Shown: in pieces, positions 26,499 through 35,811 of the stretch
Position numbering within the stretch: position 1 is the stretch's first letter
How the letters are laid out: every line of letters begins with the position of its first letter
Source: Aggregatilinea lenta
Lineage (GTDB): Bacteria; Chloroflexota; Anaerolineae; Aggregatilineales; Aggregatilineaceae
Assembly: GCF_003569045.1 (NCBI RefSeq)
Contig: NZ_BFCB01000003.1
Span: forward strand, 1,922,001 to 1,986,000
Length of the DNA: 64,000 nt
Direction: 5' to 3'
Program-made: the position numbers and the translations under genes
Notes under the pieces: generated by a model
The model's database searches: none
Told to the model about the DNA's origin: nothing
What the model saw: the letters and a program-made list of their open reading frames with translations, nothing else

Positions 26499-28091
26499 AT
26501 GTCACACCCATTGGTGGAGTGTATTCCCAACTTTAGTGAAGGGCGGCGGCCAGAGGTCGTCGAAGCGATTGTGACGGCCATTCGCCAGGCGGCGCCGGTC
26601 CACGTGCTCGATACCAGCAGTGACCCCGATCACAACCGCACGGTGGTCACGTTCGTGGGCACGCCGGAGGCGGTCGAGCGGGCCGCGTTTGCCGGAATTA
26701 AAGCGGCGGCGGAGCACATCGACCTGACGCAGCACAGCGGCGAGCACCCCCGGCTGGGCGCGGCGGATGTGGTGCCGTTCGTGCCGATCCGTGGTGTGAC
26801 GATGGCCGAGTGCACCGGCATCGCGCAGCGGCTGGGGCAGGCCGTCGGCGAGCAGCTCGACATCCCGGTCTACCTGTACGAAGCGGCTGCCACGCGCCCC
26901 GACCGCGAAAACCTGGCCGACCTGCGCAGCTCCAAATTCCAGTACGAGCAGCTGCGCGAGGTGATTGGGACCGATCCCGACCGCCTGCCGGACTTCGGCC
27001 CGGCGTCGGTGGGTACGGCGGGCGCGACGGTGATCGGCGCGCGACCTCCGCTGGTGGCGTTCAACGTCTACCTGGATACGAACAAGGTCGAGATCGCGGC
27101 CAACATCGCGCGGGCGGTGCGCCATTCGAGCGGCGGGCTGCGCTTCGTTAAAGCGGCGGGCTTCCTGGTCGAGGGGCAAGCGCAGGTCTCGATGAACCTG
27201 ACGCACTACCAGAAGACGCCCGTCTACCGCGTGGTGGAGATGATCCGGCGCGAGGCGGCGCGCTACGGCGTCAGCGTGACTTTCAGCGAGCTGGTCGGAC
27301 TGGCCCCGCAGGAATTCTTCGTCGAGGCGGCGCGCTGGTATTTGCAGCTCGACAAGTTCGAGCCGGACCAGATCCTCGAATACCGTATTCAGTCCGCCGA
27401 GGCCGCACCGGAGCCGCTGGCGGAGGCCGAGCCGCCCGTGCCGGAAGAAGCCACGCGCCATGTGGAAACGGTCGAGGTGCCGGCGCTGCTGCCACTGCCG
27501 TTCCTGAACGCGGTCGCCTCCGACGCGCCGGCGCCCGGTGGCGGGGCTGTCGCGGCCCTGTCCGGCGCGCTGAGTGCTGCCCTGGCCGAGATGGTCGCGG
27601 GGCTGACGGTGGGCAAGAAACAGTATGCCGACGTCGAACCGGCCATGCGCGCCATCGTGGCGGCAGGCGGTGACCTGCGCCAAAAGCTCACGGCGGCAAT
27701 CGAGGACGATATTCTGGCGTTCAGCGCCGTGATGGAAGGCTACCGGCTGCCCAAAGATGACCCGGAGCGCCCGGCAGTTATTGAGCGCGGCATGATTCGG
27801 GCTGCGGACGTGCCGCTGACCGTGGCGCGGCTGTCGCTCGAAGCGATGCAGCTGGCGGAGCAGGTCGCCCTGCAGGGCAACCGCAACGCCGCCAGTGATG
27901 CCGCTTCTGCCGGGTTGATCGGGCTGGCCGCGGTGGAGAGCGCCGCGCTGAACGTGCGCGTGAACGCCGCCAGCCTCGCAGACGAGGACATGGCTGCGCG
28001 CTACCGCAACGACATCGGCGCGATTGTCAGCCAGGCGCGCGCCGTGCGCGACCGCGTGGTCCAGGCCGCCGAAGCGCGTGCAGGACTTTAA
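26499..28091 (+). CDS. ftcD: Fused glutamate formimidoyltransferase / formimidoyl-THF cyclodeaminase
   Basis: The 530-residue protein joins two enzymes of histidine breakdown and folate one-carbon supply. Residues about 1-300 are the formimidoyltransferase (ECIPNFSEGRRPEVVEAI, the EHPRLGAADVVPFVP loop with the catalytic-region His, and VGLAPQEFF). A Pro/Glu-rich linker (about 303-325) leads to the cyclodeaminase (about 330-530; APGGGAVAALSGALSAALAEM and GNRNAASDAASAGLIG). Many bacteria encode the two as separate proteins; the fused form is the one known from animals. No other histidine genes are nearby. Confidence 0.9.
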   Translation: MSHPLVECIPNFSEGRRPEVVEAIVTAIRQAAPVHVLDTSSDPDHNRTVVTFVGTPEAVERAAFAGIKAAAEHIDLTQHSGEHPRLGAADVVPFVPIRGVTMAECTGIAQRLGQAVGEQLDIPVYLYEAAATRPDRENLADLRSSKFQYEQLREVIGTDPDRLPDFGPASVGTAGATVIGARPPLVAFNVYLDTNKVEIAANIARAVRHSSGGLRFVKAAGFLVEGQAQVSMNLTHYQKTPVYRVVEMIRREAARYGVSVTFSELVGLAPQEFFVEAARWYLQLDKFEPDQILEYRIQSAEAAPEPLAEAEPPVPEEATRHVETVEVPALLPLPFLNAVASDAPAPGGGAVAALSGALSAALAEMVAGLTVGKKQYADVEPAMRAIVAAGGDLRQKLTAAIEDDILAFSAVMEGYRLPKDDPERPAVIERGMIRAADVPLTVARLSLEAMQLAEQVALQGNRNAASDAASAGLIGLAAVESAALNVRVNAASLADEDMAARYRNDIGAIVSQARAVRDRVVQAAEARAGL

Positions 28092-28114
28092 TCGTAAGCG
28101 CTCGACGCATCTGA

Positions 28115-29218
28115 ATGAAGGCAAGGTACCGGTCATTGCGAGGCATTCAAGGTCTTCGTATCGTATTGGCGGTCGGGCTGCTGGCTGCAACGCTGTTGTT
28201 GGCAGGCTGTGGGGAGCCGTTCGAGGTCGCACACACGTCGGCGGCGCAGGATCCGACCGCCAGCCCCGATTCGCTGTCGACGCAGGTGGCCATGGCGTTC
28301 ATGGCGACGCCTGTGCCCACGCTGACGCCCGCCGCCATGATGGTTACGGCGACGCCCCCGCCGGTGACGCAGGTCGCTCCGGGGTTCACGGTCTATCCCA
28401 CCAATACGGCACGTCCTGCGCCGCCCACACTCACGCCGACGACGCTGCTGCCGCGCGAGGATCACTACTGGTTTGATCGCTCCTTCCCGCGCGACCCGAC
28501 CAACCGGGTGGTCGATTACCTGTCGCGCACCTATCCGTACGGTTCGACCGGGGGCGGGCAGTATCAGGTGCACCACGGCGTGGACATCCCAAACGTGCTG
28601 GGCACGCGCATCCAGGCGGCGAACTCCGGCTGGGTGACCTACGCAGGCGACGACTACACGCGCAAGGTCGGGCCGCAGACAGACTTTTATGGCAACGTCG
28701 TGATCATTGAAAACAGCGTCCCCGCGCCGAACGGCCAGCCGATTTATACGCTCTACGGCCACATGTCACAGGTGTACGTGCAGGCCGGGCAGCGCATCAG
28801 CGCCGGGACCGAGATCGGCGAGGTCGGCGCGGAGGGCGTGGCGCTCGGCTCCCACCTGCACCTGGAGGTGCGCATTGGGGACCCGTTTGACTACGGCAGC
28901 ACGCTCAACCCGGATCTGTGGGTCAAGCCCTGGGACGGCTACGGCACGCTGGCCGGTAAAGTCACCGAGCCGGACGGCACGCCTGTCTACGATGCGACGG
29001 TGATCATCCGCGGCGACACCCCGCCGGACACGTATACTTACACCTACGCGGACGACACGGTGAACCCCGACCCGGTGTTCGGCGAGAACTTCACGCGCGG
29101 TGATCTGCCTGCCGGTCACTACCGCGTGTTCGTGCGGGTCGAGGGGGAAGTGCGCTTTCAGGCGGATGTGGATATCCTGCCGGGGAGAACCACCTGGCTG
29201 GACGCGGTGCTGAAATAG
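28115..29218 (+). CDS. M23 family metallopeptidase lipoprotein
   Basis: The 367-residue protein has a signal peptide ending in lipobox LLAGC (Cys about 32) and a long Thr/Pro-rich linker. The M23 LytM-like domain (about 125-275) keeps its zinc motifs HHGVDIP and GSHLHLEV, so it should cut peptide bonds of cell-wall or related peptides outside the cell. A carboxypeptidase-regulatory-like beta domain follows (GKVTEPDGTPVYDATV). The ATG at 28115 has no clear ribosome site; TTG 28136 with an upstream AAGG is an alternative. A strong terminator follows. Confidence 0.85.
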   Translation: MKARYRSLRGIQGLRIVLAVGLLAATLLLAGCGEPFEVAHTSAAQDPTASPDSLSTQVAMAFMATPVPTLTPAAMMVTATPPPVTQVAPGFTVYPTNTARPAPPTLTPTTLLPREDHYWFDRSFPRDPTNRVVDYLSRTYPYGSTGGGQYQVHHGVDIPNVLGTRIQAANSGWVTYAGDDYTRKVGPQTDFYGNVVIIENSVPAPNGQPIYTLYGHMSQVYVQAGQRISAGTEIGEVGAEGVALGSHLHLEVRIGDPFDYGSTLNPDLWVKPWDGYGTLAGKVTEPDGTPVYDATVIIRGDTPPDTYTYTYADDTVNPDPVFGENFTRGDLPAGHYRVFVRVEGEVRFQADVDILPGRTTWLDAVLK

Positions 29219-29239
29219 CAGCGCGAACGCGGTAGATCA

Positions 29240-29275
29240 AAAACGGGGCGACTGGATGCACAGCCGCCCCGTTTT
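29240..29275. terminator. Bidirectional terminator between M23 lipoprotein and amidohydrolase
   Basis: An 11-bp perfect stem (AAAACGGGGCG, 29240-29250, with 29265-29275) has A-tracts on one side and T-tracts on the other, so it can end transcription of both converging genes. Confidence 0.88.
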
Positions 29276-29299
29276 GCGTTTAGCGGAAAAGCAGGAGAT

Positions 29300-30910
29300 C
29301 TACCCGAATGTGCGGTGCTTCCACGCGCCGCCGACCATAGTGCCGAGCACCTGCGTCGCGAGGATCTCGTCCGGCGGGACGGCGTACAGGTCGCGGTCGA
29401 GCACGACGAGATCGGCCAGGAAGCCCGGCGCGAGCGTGCCGAGATCGTGTTCCAATCCGGCGGCGTAGGCTGGTCCTTGCGTGAAGCCGCGCAGTGTCAT
29501 GTCCATGTCCAGCCGCCCGTCAGGATACCACCCGTCTGGCCCCGGCGAGCCGTCAGGACGGCGGCGCGTCACGGCGGCATAAATGCCCTTGAGCGGTTCG
29601 AACGGCTCGACCGGCGCGTCGGAGCCGAAGGCCAGCACCGCGCCCGCGTCGATCTGCGTGCGCCAGTTGTAGCTCCACTTGGCGCGCGGACCCCAGTAGC
29701 GCTCGGCCATCTCCCAATCGGACGTGGCGTGGATCGGCTGCATTGAGGCGATGATTCCAAGCTGCCCCAGGCGGCCCGCGTCGTCAGGGTGGATGAGCTG
29801 CACGTGCTCGATGCGGTGCCGTCGCGCGCTGTGCGGGATGCCCGCTGCGGCTTCTTCGGCGCGCACGGCCTCGTACACGTCCAGCACGTCGTGCACGGCG
29901 CGGTCTCCAATAGCGTGTATGGTCGAGGGCAGCCCGGCAGCGCTGGCGCGGCTGACCAGCTCGACCATCTCTTCCTTGTCGGTGACGGCGATGCCCGTGT
30001 TGTCCGGCTCGCCCTCGTACGGCTCGATCATGTGCGCCGTGCGCGGGCCGAGCGCGCCGTCCGCGAAGATCTTCAGCCCGCCGATGCGCAGCCAGTGATC
30101 CCCGAAACCCCACCGCAGGCCGAGCGCTTGCGCGTGCTCGATCCACGGCACGTTGATGTTCTTCACCACGCGTAGGCCGTGCTCGCCGCGCTCGCGCAGC
30201 ACCTGCAGCGCGATGAGGCAGCTCGGCGGGTCGAAATCGTGCAGGCCGGTCAGCCCGGCGGCCCACGCGCGCTGCTGCGCCTCGCGCATCAAGTCGGCGG
30301 TTTCCTCAGGAGTCGGGGCAGGGATGTGGTTCCAGGCCAGCAGCATTGCCGGACCTTCGAGCAGCAGCCCGGTCGGCTGGCCGGAGGCGTCACGCTGGAT
30401 GCTGCCGCCCGCCGGATCGGGCGTGTGAGCTGTGATCCCGGCGTGCTTTAGTGCGTCGCTGTTGACCCAGGCGGCATGCCAGCTTTTGGCCATCAGGTAG
30501 ACCGGGTTATTCGGGGCCACGGCGTCGAGGTCGGCGGCAGTGGGGAAGGCCCGGTCGGGCCAGAAGTCTTGCGTCCAGCCGCGCCCGACCAGCCACTCGC
30601 CCGGCGCGACGGTTCGGGCCTGTTCCGCGACGCGGCGCAGCGCTTCCTGCTTGCTAGGCACCTCGAACAGGTCGATCTCGCGTAGACTGTGCGCGACCCC
30701 TTCCCAATGAATGTGCGCGTCGGTCAGGCCGGGAATCACCGCGCGGCCTCCGAGGTTGTCGATCACCGTGCCGGGACCGGCCAGGGCGCGGATCGTGTCG
30801 TCGTCTCCAGCGGCGGCGATGCGGTCGCGGCAGATTGCCAGGGCGGTGACCTGTGGCTGCGCCCGGTTCAGGGTGGTGATGTGCCCATTGAGCAGGATGC
30901 GGTCAATCAT
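29300..30910 (-). CDS. YtcJ-like amidohydrolase
   Basis: The 536-residue protein is a metal-dependent amidohydrolase of the YtcJ/N-substituted formamide deformylase group. The beta-barrel metal motif DAHIHWEG (about 66-73) and the later GDRAVHDVLD, HRIEHVQLI and GSDAPVEPFEPL segments are present. ATG 30910 is preceded by GGAGGA; the frame extends upstream but lacks such a site. It overlaps no neighbour and lies 34 bases after a PfkB-family gene on the same strand. Substrate is not known. Confidence 0.85.
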   Translation of the reverse strand: MIDRILLNGHITTLNRAQPQVTALAICRDRIAAAGDDDTIRALAGPGTVIDNLGGRAVIPGLTDAHIHWEGVAHSLREIDLFEVPSKQEALRRVAEQARTVAPGEWLVGRGWTQDFWPDRAFPTAADLDAVAPNNPVYLMAKSWHAAWVNSDALKHAGITAHTPDPAGGSIQRDASGQPTGLLLEGPAMLLAWNHIPAPTPEETADLMREAQQRAWAAGLTGLHDFDPPSCLIALQVLRERGEHGLRVVKNINVPWIEHAQALGLRWGFGDHWLRIGGLKIFADGALGPRTAHMIEPYEGEPDNTGIAVTDKEEMVELVSRASAAGLPSTIHAIGDRAVHDVLDVYEAVRAEEAAAGIPHSARRHRIEHVQLIHPDDAGRLGQLGIIASMQPIHATSDWEMAERYWGPRAKWSYNWRTQIDAGAVLAFGSDAPVEPFEPLKGIYAAVTRRRPDGSPGPDGWYPDGRLDMDMTLRGFTQGPAYAAGLEHDLGTLAPGFLADLVVLDRDLYAVPPDEILATQVLGTMVGGAWKHRTFG

Positions 30911-30944
30911 GGCTCCTCCGAGGCGGTTAATTTCACATGTCAGG

Positions 30945-31790
30945 TCAGAGCGCCAGGGCCTGCGCCGTTTCGTCCGGCGTGGGCACGCTGTCCCGGCCCA
31001 CACGCGTCACGGACAGGCCCGCGAGATAGGTGGCCGCGCGGATTGCCCGGTCCAGGTCGCCGGTCTGGGCCAGCGCGATGTGCAGCGCCGTCGCAAAGAT
31101 GTCGCCCGCGCCGGTCGGCTCGATTTGCTCGACGGGGTAGGCGGCAAAGTCGCGCGCAACGCCGCTCTCGTAAATAGTGCCGCCGTGCTCCGCGCGCGTG
31201 ACGACCATCAGCGGCGCGAGGTTCGCGAAGGCTTGCGCAGCGCCGGGCAGGTGGCGGATGTCCTCTTCACTCATCACGGTCAGCGCGGCGCGCGGCAGGA
31301 TGTCCGGCGCGGAGGTCCAGGGAATCGCGGTGACGCGCCCGTCCGCTTCGCGCTGGCGCATCCAGCCCTGGGGCGTGACGCAGACGCGCGCGCCATCGAA
31401 GGCCGTCATGAATGCCGGATCGACCTCATAGGCGATGGGCGCGAGATGCACCAGCGGCGCGCCTCGCCATGCGGGCGGCAGCAGTCCAGGGTGCAGGGTG
31501 TTGGCGCGGTGATACAGGTACTGGATGCGGCTGCTGCCCGTGTAGCGGTTGTCGAAGGTGGTCGTGTGTTCCGCCGGGGTGCTGAGCACTGCCGCTGCGG
31601 GCGGCAGATCGGCCAGCAGCGGCTCGGCTTTAGCACTGCTGGTCAGGATCGCGACGCGCAGGCCGAACGCCAGCGCCATCTGAGCCGCGTAGGACACCGT
31701 ACCACCCAGCATCGGACCGTTGGGCGTGACGTCGTGAGCGATGTGCCCGATCAGCAAATAATCAGGAATAAACGAGTCGGGATTGATCAT
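30945..31790 (-). CDS. PfkB-family carbohydrate/nucleoside kinase
   Basis: The 281-residue protein has the PfkB ATP-site motif EPTGAGDIFATALHIAL with the catalytic Asp, and an N-terminal substrate region, LIGHIAHDVTP...LGGTVSYAAQMALAFG. It is shorter than ribokinase proper. It precedes the amidohydrolase gene with a 34-base gap. Substrate cannot be assigned from sequence. Confidence 0.78.
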   Translation of the reverse strand: MINPDSFIPDYLLIGHIAHDVTPNGPMLGGTVSYAAQMALAFGLRVAILTSSAKAEPLLADLPPAAAVLSTPAEHTTTFDNRYTGSSRIQYLYHRANTLHPGLLPPAWRGAPLVHLAPIAYEVDPAFMTAFDGARVCVTPQGWMRQREADGRVTAIPWTSAPDILPRAALTVMSEEDIRHLPGAAQAFANLAPLMVVTRAEHGGTIYESGVARDFAAYPVEQIEPTGAGDIFATALHIALAQTGDLDRAIRAATYLAGLSVTRVGRDSVPTPDETAQALAL

Positions 31791-31837
31791 GGGCCAGCCA
31801 TCAGGTGTCAGAAAAGACAGTTAGGTGTCCGAAAGAA

Positions 31838-31867
31838 TAAGAAAATGCCGCGACACAGGCCGCGGCA
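31838..31867 (-). terminator. Terminator of the rpmH-jag operon
   Basis: On the minus strand a 7-bp stem TGCCGCG/CGCGGCA (31861-31867 with 31846-31852) with an 8-base loop is followed by TTTTCTTATTC. It lies 32 bases after the original jag stop at 31899. Confidence 0.8.
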
Positions 31868-31898
31868 AATGATAGTTGAGTCGCTGTGATCCGGCCAG

Positions 31899-32740
31899 TT
31901 AGCGCCGCTTGTTGTTCGGCACGATCGTCACCTTGCGGTGATCGCCTTCGCCCACGCTCTCTGTGGTGACGTCCGGGTTGCCGCGCAGCTCCAGATGCAC
32001 GATGCGTCGCTCGTAGGAGGCATCGGCTCCAAAGCGACGGTGCGGCTCAGGTCAATGGCCTGCTGTGCCATGCGCTGTGCCAGGCGGCGCAGCATCTCTT
32101 CGCGGCGGGCCTTATAGCCTTCCACGTCGATCACGATATTGGTGCGGCGCTGAAGCTCGCGGCTGGCGATCAGGCGCGTGATGTATTGGAGCGCGGTCAG
32201 CGTTTCGCCGCGCCGCCCAATCAGCGTGCCCAGGTCGTCGCCCTGAATTTGCAGCACCCACGGCGCTTGCTCACCTTGCTCGGCCTGTGCGCGGTACACG
32301 ACCACCGTCGCGTCGATCTCCATCTTTTCAAGCAGTTCTTGCAGCGTCGCCATGCCGACCCGCGCGTCGTCGTCCAGCTCGTCTTCAGAAGCCGGCGTCA
32401 TGCTGGCGGGAATGGACGACGTGTCGTCGTCCTCGCTGAATTCGTCCACTGGGGCCGGGCGTGGACGCTCAGCACGCGGCGCCGGGGGTTCCGGCGCGGG
32501 AGCGGGGCGGGCGGGCGCGGGAGCCGCTGCCGGAGCGGCGGGAGCTGTGTCGCGCGCCGGGGCCGCTGTCGTCAGGCGGATGCGTGCCTGCCGTGCGCCG
32601 AGGCCGAGCAGCCCACGGCTAGGCTCCTCAAGGATTTCGACGATCACGCTCTCGCGCGAGACACCCAGCTCTTTTAAGCCTTGCTCGATGGCGGTTTCAA
32701 TGTCGGCCCCAGTCGTTTCTACAGACCGCGTTTCACTCAT
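31899..32740 (-). pseudogene. jag: RNA-binding protein Jag (KhpB), frameshifted near its C-terminus
   Basis: Jag carries an N-terminal Jag_N domain (ETAIEQGLKELGVSRESVIVEI), a long Ala/Pro and acidic linker, a KH-like domain with GTLIGRRGETLTALQYI, and should end with an R3H domain. The frame is normal up to ALEPMPP; then one base is missing near 32015-32022. The protein reads through in a wrong frame to a stop at 31928. In the correct frame the R3H end ERRIVHLELR...NNKRR continues intact to TAA at 31899, just before a terminator. The gene is the last of the rpmH operon, after yidC. It is either a recent mutation, a sequencing error, or a programmed shift. Confidence 0.8.
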
Positions 32741-32769
32741 AAATGCATCCTCAGCTGGCTAAATGCAGG

Positions 32770-33723
32770 TCACTTTTTGGCTTTCGCACGCGCCGCGCGG
32801 GTGTCAGTGATGCCGGATCGCTTGGGCTTGATTACCGGGTCTTTTGTCGAGATACGCTTGGGCTTGCTGGTCTCGGCAGGGCGCTCGATGCGCTTGGCAG
32901 GCGCCTTGGCGGCGGCTTTTTCAGATTTTTCCACTTTTTCCTCGACCTTGACCGGCTTACCCTCCACGACGGCGGGCGCAGGCTCGGCGGACTTCATGCC
33001 CAGCATGCCCTTGACGTCGATCTTGCCCATCAGGGCGTACTGCACGATGCCGATCACGTTGGAGGCGATGAAGTACACCGACAGGCCCGATGCATATGTC
33101 AGCGCGAAGACGCCGAACATCAGCGGCATGATCGTGGTCATCTGGCGCGTCATCGCCGCGGTCTGGTCCGGCTTGTCGCCCGGTTGAGGGGCGGGAGTGC
33201 TGGGCATCAGCAGCTTCTGCTGGAGCCACATCGTCACCACCACCAGGACCGGCAGCAGGTACAACGGGTCGGGCACGGCCAGGTTCAGCCACATGAAGTG
33301 GTTTTGCAGCGGCACGATGTTCGACAGGTCTGGCACCCACAGGCGGTTGGACAGGTCGAGCAGCTCAAGCGGGGTTGCCGCCAGCGTTGCGATAATCGCG
33401 CGGTACAGGCCGATCATGATCGGGAACTGGATGATCAGCGGCAGGCAGCTTGCGAGCGGATTCACGCCAAACTCGCGGTAGAGCTGCATCTGGGCCTCGG
33501 CCAGTTTTTCTTTATCGTTCTTGTACTTCTCTTGCAGCTTCTTCATCTCGGGCTGGATCTTTTGCATCGCCTGCGCCGAGCGCTGCTGCTTCAGGGTGAG
33601 GGGGTAGGTGGCGAGCCGCACGAGGATCGTGAAGACGACAATCGCCAGCACCACGTTCCCGCCCAGAATCTTGTACAGGAACAGCAGTATCGTAATGAAA
33701 GGGTTGATGATGATGTCGAACAT
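32770..33723 (-). CDS. yidC: Membrane protein insertase YidC
   Basis: YidC inserts and folds inner membrane proteins. The 317-residue protein is the short form without the large periplasmic domain of proteobacteria. It has an N-terminal helix, the conserved cytosolic hairpin (LKQQRSAQAMQKIQPEMKKL), the CLPLIIQFPIMIGLYRAI helix and three further helices, and ends with a Lys/Ala-rich tail likely to bind ribosomes. It sits between a beta-propeller lipoprotein gene and jag in the rpmH operon. Confidence 0.93.
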   Translation of the reverse strand: MFDIIINPFITILLFLYKILGGNVVLAIVVFTILVRLATYPLTLKQQRSAQAMQKIQPEMKKLQEKYKNDKEKLAEAQMQLYREFGVNPLASCLPLIIQFPIMIGLYRAIIATLAATPLELLDLSNRLWVPDLSNIVPLQNHFMWLNLAVPDPLYLLPVLVVVTMWLQQKLLMPSTPAPQPGDKPDQTAAMTRQMTTIMPLMFGVFALTYASGLSVYFIASNVIGIVQYALMGKIDVKGMLGMKSAEPAPAVVEGKPVKVEEKVEKSEKAAAKAPAKRIERPAETSKPKRISTKDPVIKPKRSGITDTRAARAKAKK

Positions 33724-33766
33724 GAAGGTGTGCCTCTACACTCCTGCGCGGTACTCGCGGCGCGCC

Positions 33767-34942
33767 TCAGTCTTCGTTGGAATAACGCCAGTCCACTTCA
33801 CCTGAGGCGCTGTTGAGCGCCACGACGAGCGCGTCGTTCTCGGTGGTTCCCACGACCACGATGCCGGTGTCATCGCCGCCCGTCGACTCGATCGGGATGA
33901 TGCTGGTCAGCGCCGGGCCGGACGTCGTGGCCTTCCATGAGATTGCGCCGTCAGTCTGGCTCAGCGCGTAGACGGTCTTGTCTTCAGATCCGGCGATCAC
34001 CAGCCCGTTCGTCAGTGCCGGTGTGCCACGGATCGGCTCTTCGGCCACGGGCAGCTTCCATTTCTGCTGGAATCCGTCGTCCGTGATGCGCACAGCATAG
34101 ACGAAGCCCTTCAGATCGCCAAAGTATAACATATCATCGGCTATCGCTGGTTTGTCCCACAGCCAACCTTCGGCCTTGTAACGCGCCGCGATGCTCTCGC
34201 TGGACAGATCGATGGCGAGCATTTCCGACAGGAATGTACCCACATAGATCAGGTTGCGGTCCGCGTCGTACAGCATGTCGCCAGGGGCTGCCGCGCCGAG
34301 GTCGATGTCCCAGCGCTTGTTGCCCGTCTCCGGGTCCAGCGCGTAGAAGCTGTGATCGAGGGACGCCACGTAGAGCGTGGCTTCGCCGTCGTTGCCATCC
34401 GCATTGGCGGGCAGGTAGAGTGGTGAAGACCAGACGCCGTGGTCGGTCTCAAATTCCCAGTCGAGCGCGCCGGTTTCGCGGTCGAGCGCGATGACGTCGC
34501 GGCTGCCCATGCCCACGAATACGCGGTCTTCAGACACGGCGATCCCGGCGATGACGCGATCGGGCGCTTCCAGGGCCAGCGGGCCGATGAGCTTTTCAAT
34601 CTCGCGCTCGTAGATCCACTTCACCTGGCCGTCGTTGTCGATGGCATGCACGCGGCCCTTGTAGTCGCCGACGTACACCACGCCGTCAACCTCGACCGGT
34701 ATGGCGGAAAAGGTCGTGTCGCGGTCGTCTTTCGGCGGGTAATCCCAGATGCGCGCGCCGGTGGCCGAATCGATGGCCGCGATGCGCTGGCCGTATGAGA
34801 CGAGAATCTGCTCACCGCTCACGGTGATGCCTGGCCATGTTCCGGTATTGCCTGCGCCGCACGCCGTAAGCAGCACGGCAGCCACCAGCAGCACAGCCAC
34901 TGATGCGCGACGTGGGGAATGGAAGACGTGGATGAGTTTCAA
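33767..34942 (-). CDS. PQQ-type beta-propeller lipoprotein (BamB-like)
   Basis: The 391-residue protein has a signal peptide with lipobox LLTAC (Cys about 28) and repeated beta-propeller blades with a VYVGDYKGRVHAID pattern, then DRVFVGMGSRDVIALD, LYVASLDHSFYALD, IYVGTFLSEMLAID and VYAVR, as in BamB and PQQ dehydrogenases. It has no enzymatic motif. Translation begins at TTG (34942), seven bases after GGAG. It lies between yidD and yidC, so its product may work with membrane protein insertion. Confidence 0.8.
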   Translation of the reverse strand: MKLIHVFHSPRRASVAVLLVAAVLLTACGAGNTGTWPGITVSGEQILVSYGQRIAAIDSATGARIWDYPPKDDRDTTFSAIPVEVDGVVYVGDYKGRVHAIDNDGQVKWIYEREIEKLIGPLALEAPDRVIAGIAVSEDRVFVGMGSRDVIALDRETGALDWEFETDHGVWSSPLYLPANADGNDGEATLYVASLDHSFYALDPETGNKRWDIDLGAAAPGDMLYDADRNLIYVGTFLSEMLAIDLSSESIAARYKAEGWLWDKPAIADDMLYFGDLKGFVYAVRITDDGFQQKWKLPVAEEPIRGTPALTNGLVIAGSEDKTVYALSQTDGAISWKATTSGPALTSIIPIESTGGDDTGIVVVGTTENDALVVALNSASGEVDWRYSNED

Positions 34943-34972
34943 TCGTGCTCCTTCATTGCCGGTATGGCAGCA

Positions 34973-35182
34973 TCAAGGGACGGGATCGTGTCCCCCCGGG
35001 CCGAGCGGATGGCAGCGTGCGATGCGCCGGACACCCAGCCAACTGCCCTTGAAAAGTCCGTATTTGTCGATGGCTTGGTAGGTGTAGTGGGAGCAGCTAG
35101 GGTCGTACCGGCAGCTTGGGGGAAGAAGCCGCGAGAACGTTTGCTGGTAAACGCGGATCAGCACAAGGCCGAGATACTTCAT
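34973..35182 (-). CDS. yidD: YidD membrane protein insertion efficiency factor
   Basis: The 69-residue protein carries the YidD signature: LIRVYQQTFSRLLPPSCRY, the PSCSHYTYQAIDKYG segment and RIARCHPLGPGG. It helps insertion with YidC. The ATG at 35182 is preceded by GGGGAG and overlaps by four bases the end of rnpA. Confidence 0.92.
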   Translation of the reverse strand: MKYLGLVLIRVYQQTFSRLLPPSCRYDPSCSHYTYQAIDKYGLFKGSWLGVRRIARCHPLGPGGHDPVP

Positions 35183-35538
35183 GGCAGTTGCTCCCCAACA
35201 GGCGGCTTGCATAAGCCCGCCTGCTTCAGGCAGGTGACAGTCGCCTGCTCGATGGCTTGGTAGGGTTGCCCGACAATAGGGGGCCGGGCAACCAGCACAA
35301 CGTCAAACCCGTGAGCCAAGCTTGGGTCCGCCTGCCGGATCACCCCACGCAGCACGCGCCGGACCGTGTTCCGTACAACGGCATTGCCCAACCGTTTACT
35401 CGTCACAAACCCATACCGGTTATGTGACAAGGGGTTGGGCGCTACGCTCAAGGTGAGAAACGGATGCCGGTAGGTACGCCCGGCCTTCCGCATATGGGCG
35501 AAGTCTTCTTGCCGCCGGAGTCGCAGAGGGCGCTGCAT
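35179..35538 (-). CDS. rnpA: Ribonuclease P protein component
   Basis: RnpA assists the RNase P RNA in cutting tRNA 5' ends. The 119-residue protein starts RPLRLRRQEDFAHMRKAG and has GFVTSKRLGNAVVRNTVRRVLR, including the conserved RNR-type motif near residues 56-62. It follows rpmH by 24 bases, as in nearly all bacteria. Confidence 0.93.
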   Translation of the reverse strand: MQRPLRLRRQEDFAHMRKAGRTYRHPFLTLSVAPNPLSHNRYGFVTSKRLGNAVVRNTVRRVLRGVIRQADPSLAHGFDVVLVARPPIVGQPYQAIEQATVTCLKQAGLCKPPVGEQLP

Positions 35539-35562
35539 CGCGCGTGGATCGGCTGGTCGGCG

Positions 35563-35739
35563 CTAGGCGTTCCAGTCAACCTTCTTGACGTGATTGTTCA
35601 TCTTGGGCGTCAGCACACTGCGGCCACGGGCACGGCGCGCCTTGATAACCTTGCGTCCATTGGCCGAGCGCATGCGATGGCGGAAACCATGAACACGGAC
35701 ACGGCGGCGCTTCTTGGGCTGGTAAGTACGTTTTGGCAT
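35563..35739 (-). CDS. rpmH: 50S ribosomal protein L34
   Basis: The 58-residue protein has the L34 core [22 protein letters not shown]...RRARGR and then a C-terminal extension of about 14 residues ([16 protein letters not shown]) beyond the usual 44-46 residues. AGAGGATG precedes the ATG. It begins the rpmH-rnpA-yidD-yidC-jag operon. Confidence 0.92.
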   Translation of the reverse strand: MPKRTYQPKKRRRVRVHGFRHRMRSANGRKVIKARRARGRSVLTPKMNNHVKKVDWNA

Positions 35740-35811
35740 GACACATCCTCTTCCAAAAAACGCGCACGGGGCGCGGTTCGGTTGACAAACGGTTGCGGAA
35801 CGCGAGGCGCA

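Noticed and set aside
26502-28232. Long minus-strand open frame over ftcD
   Set aside because: It is the antisense shadow of ftcD, with Arg/His-rich low-complexity sequence.
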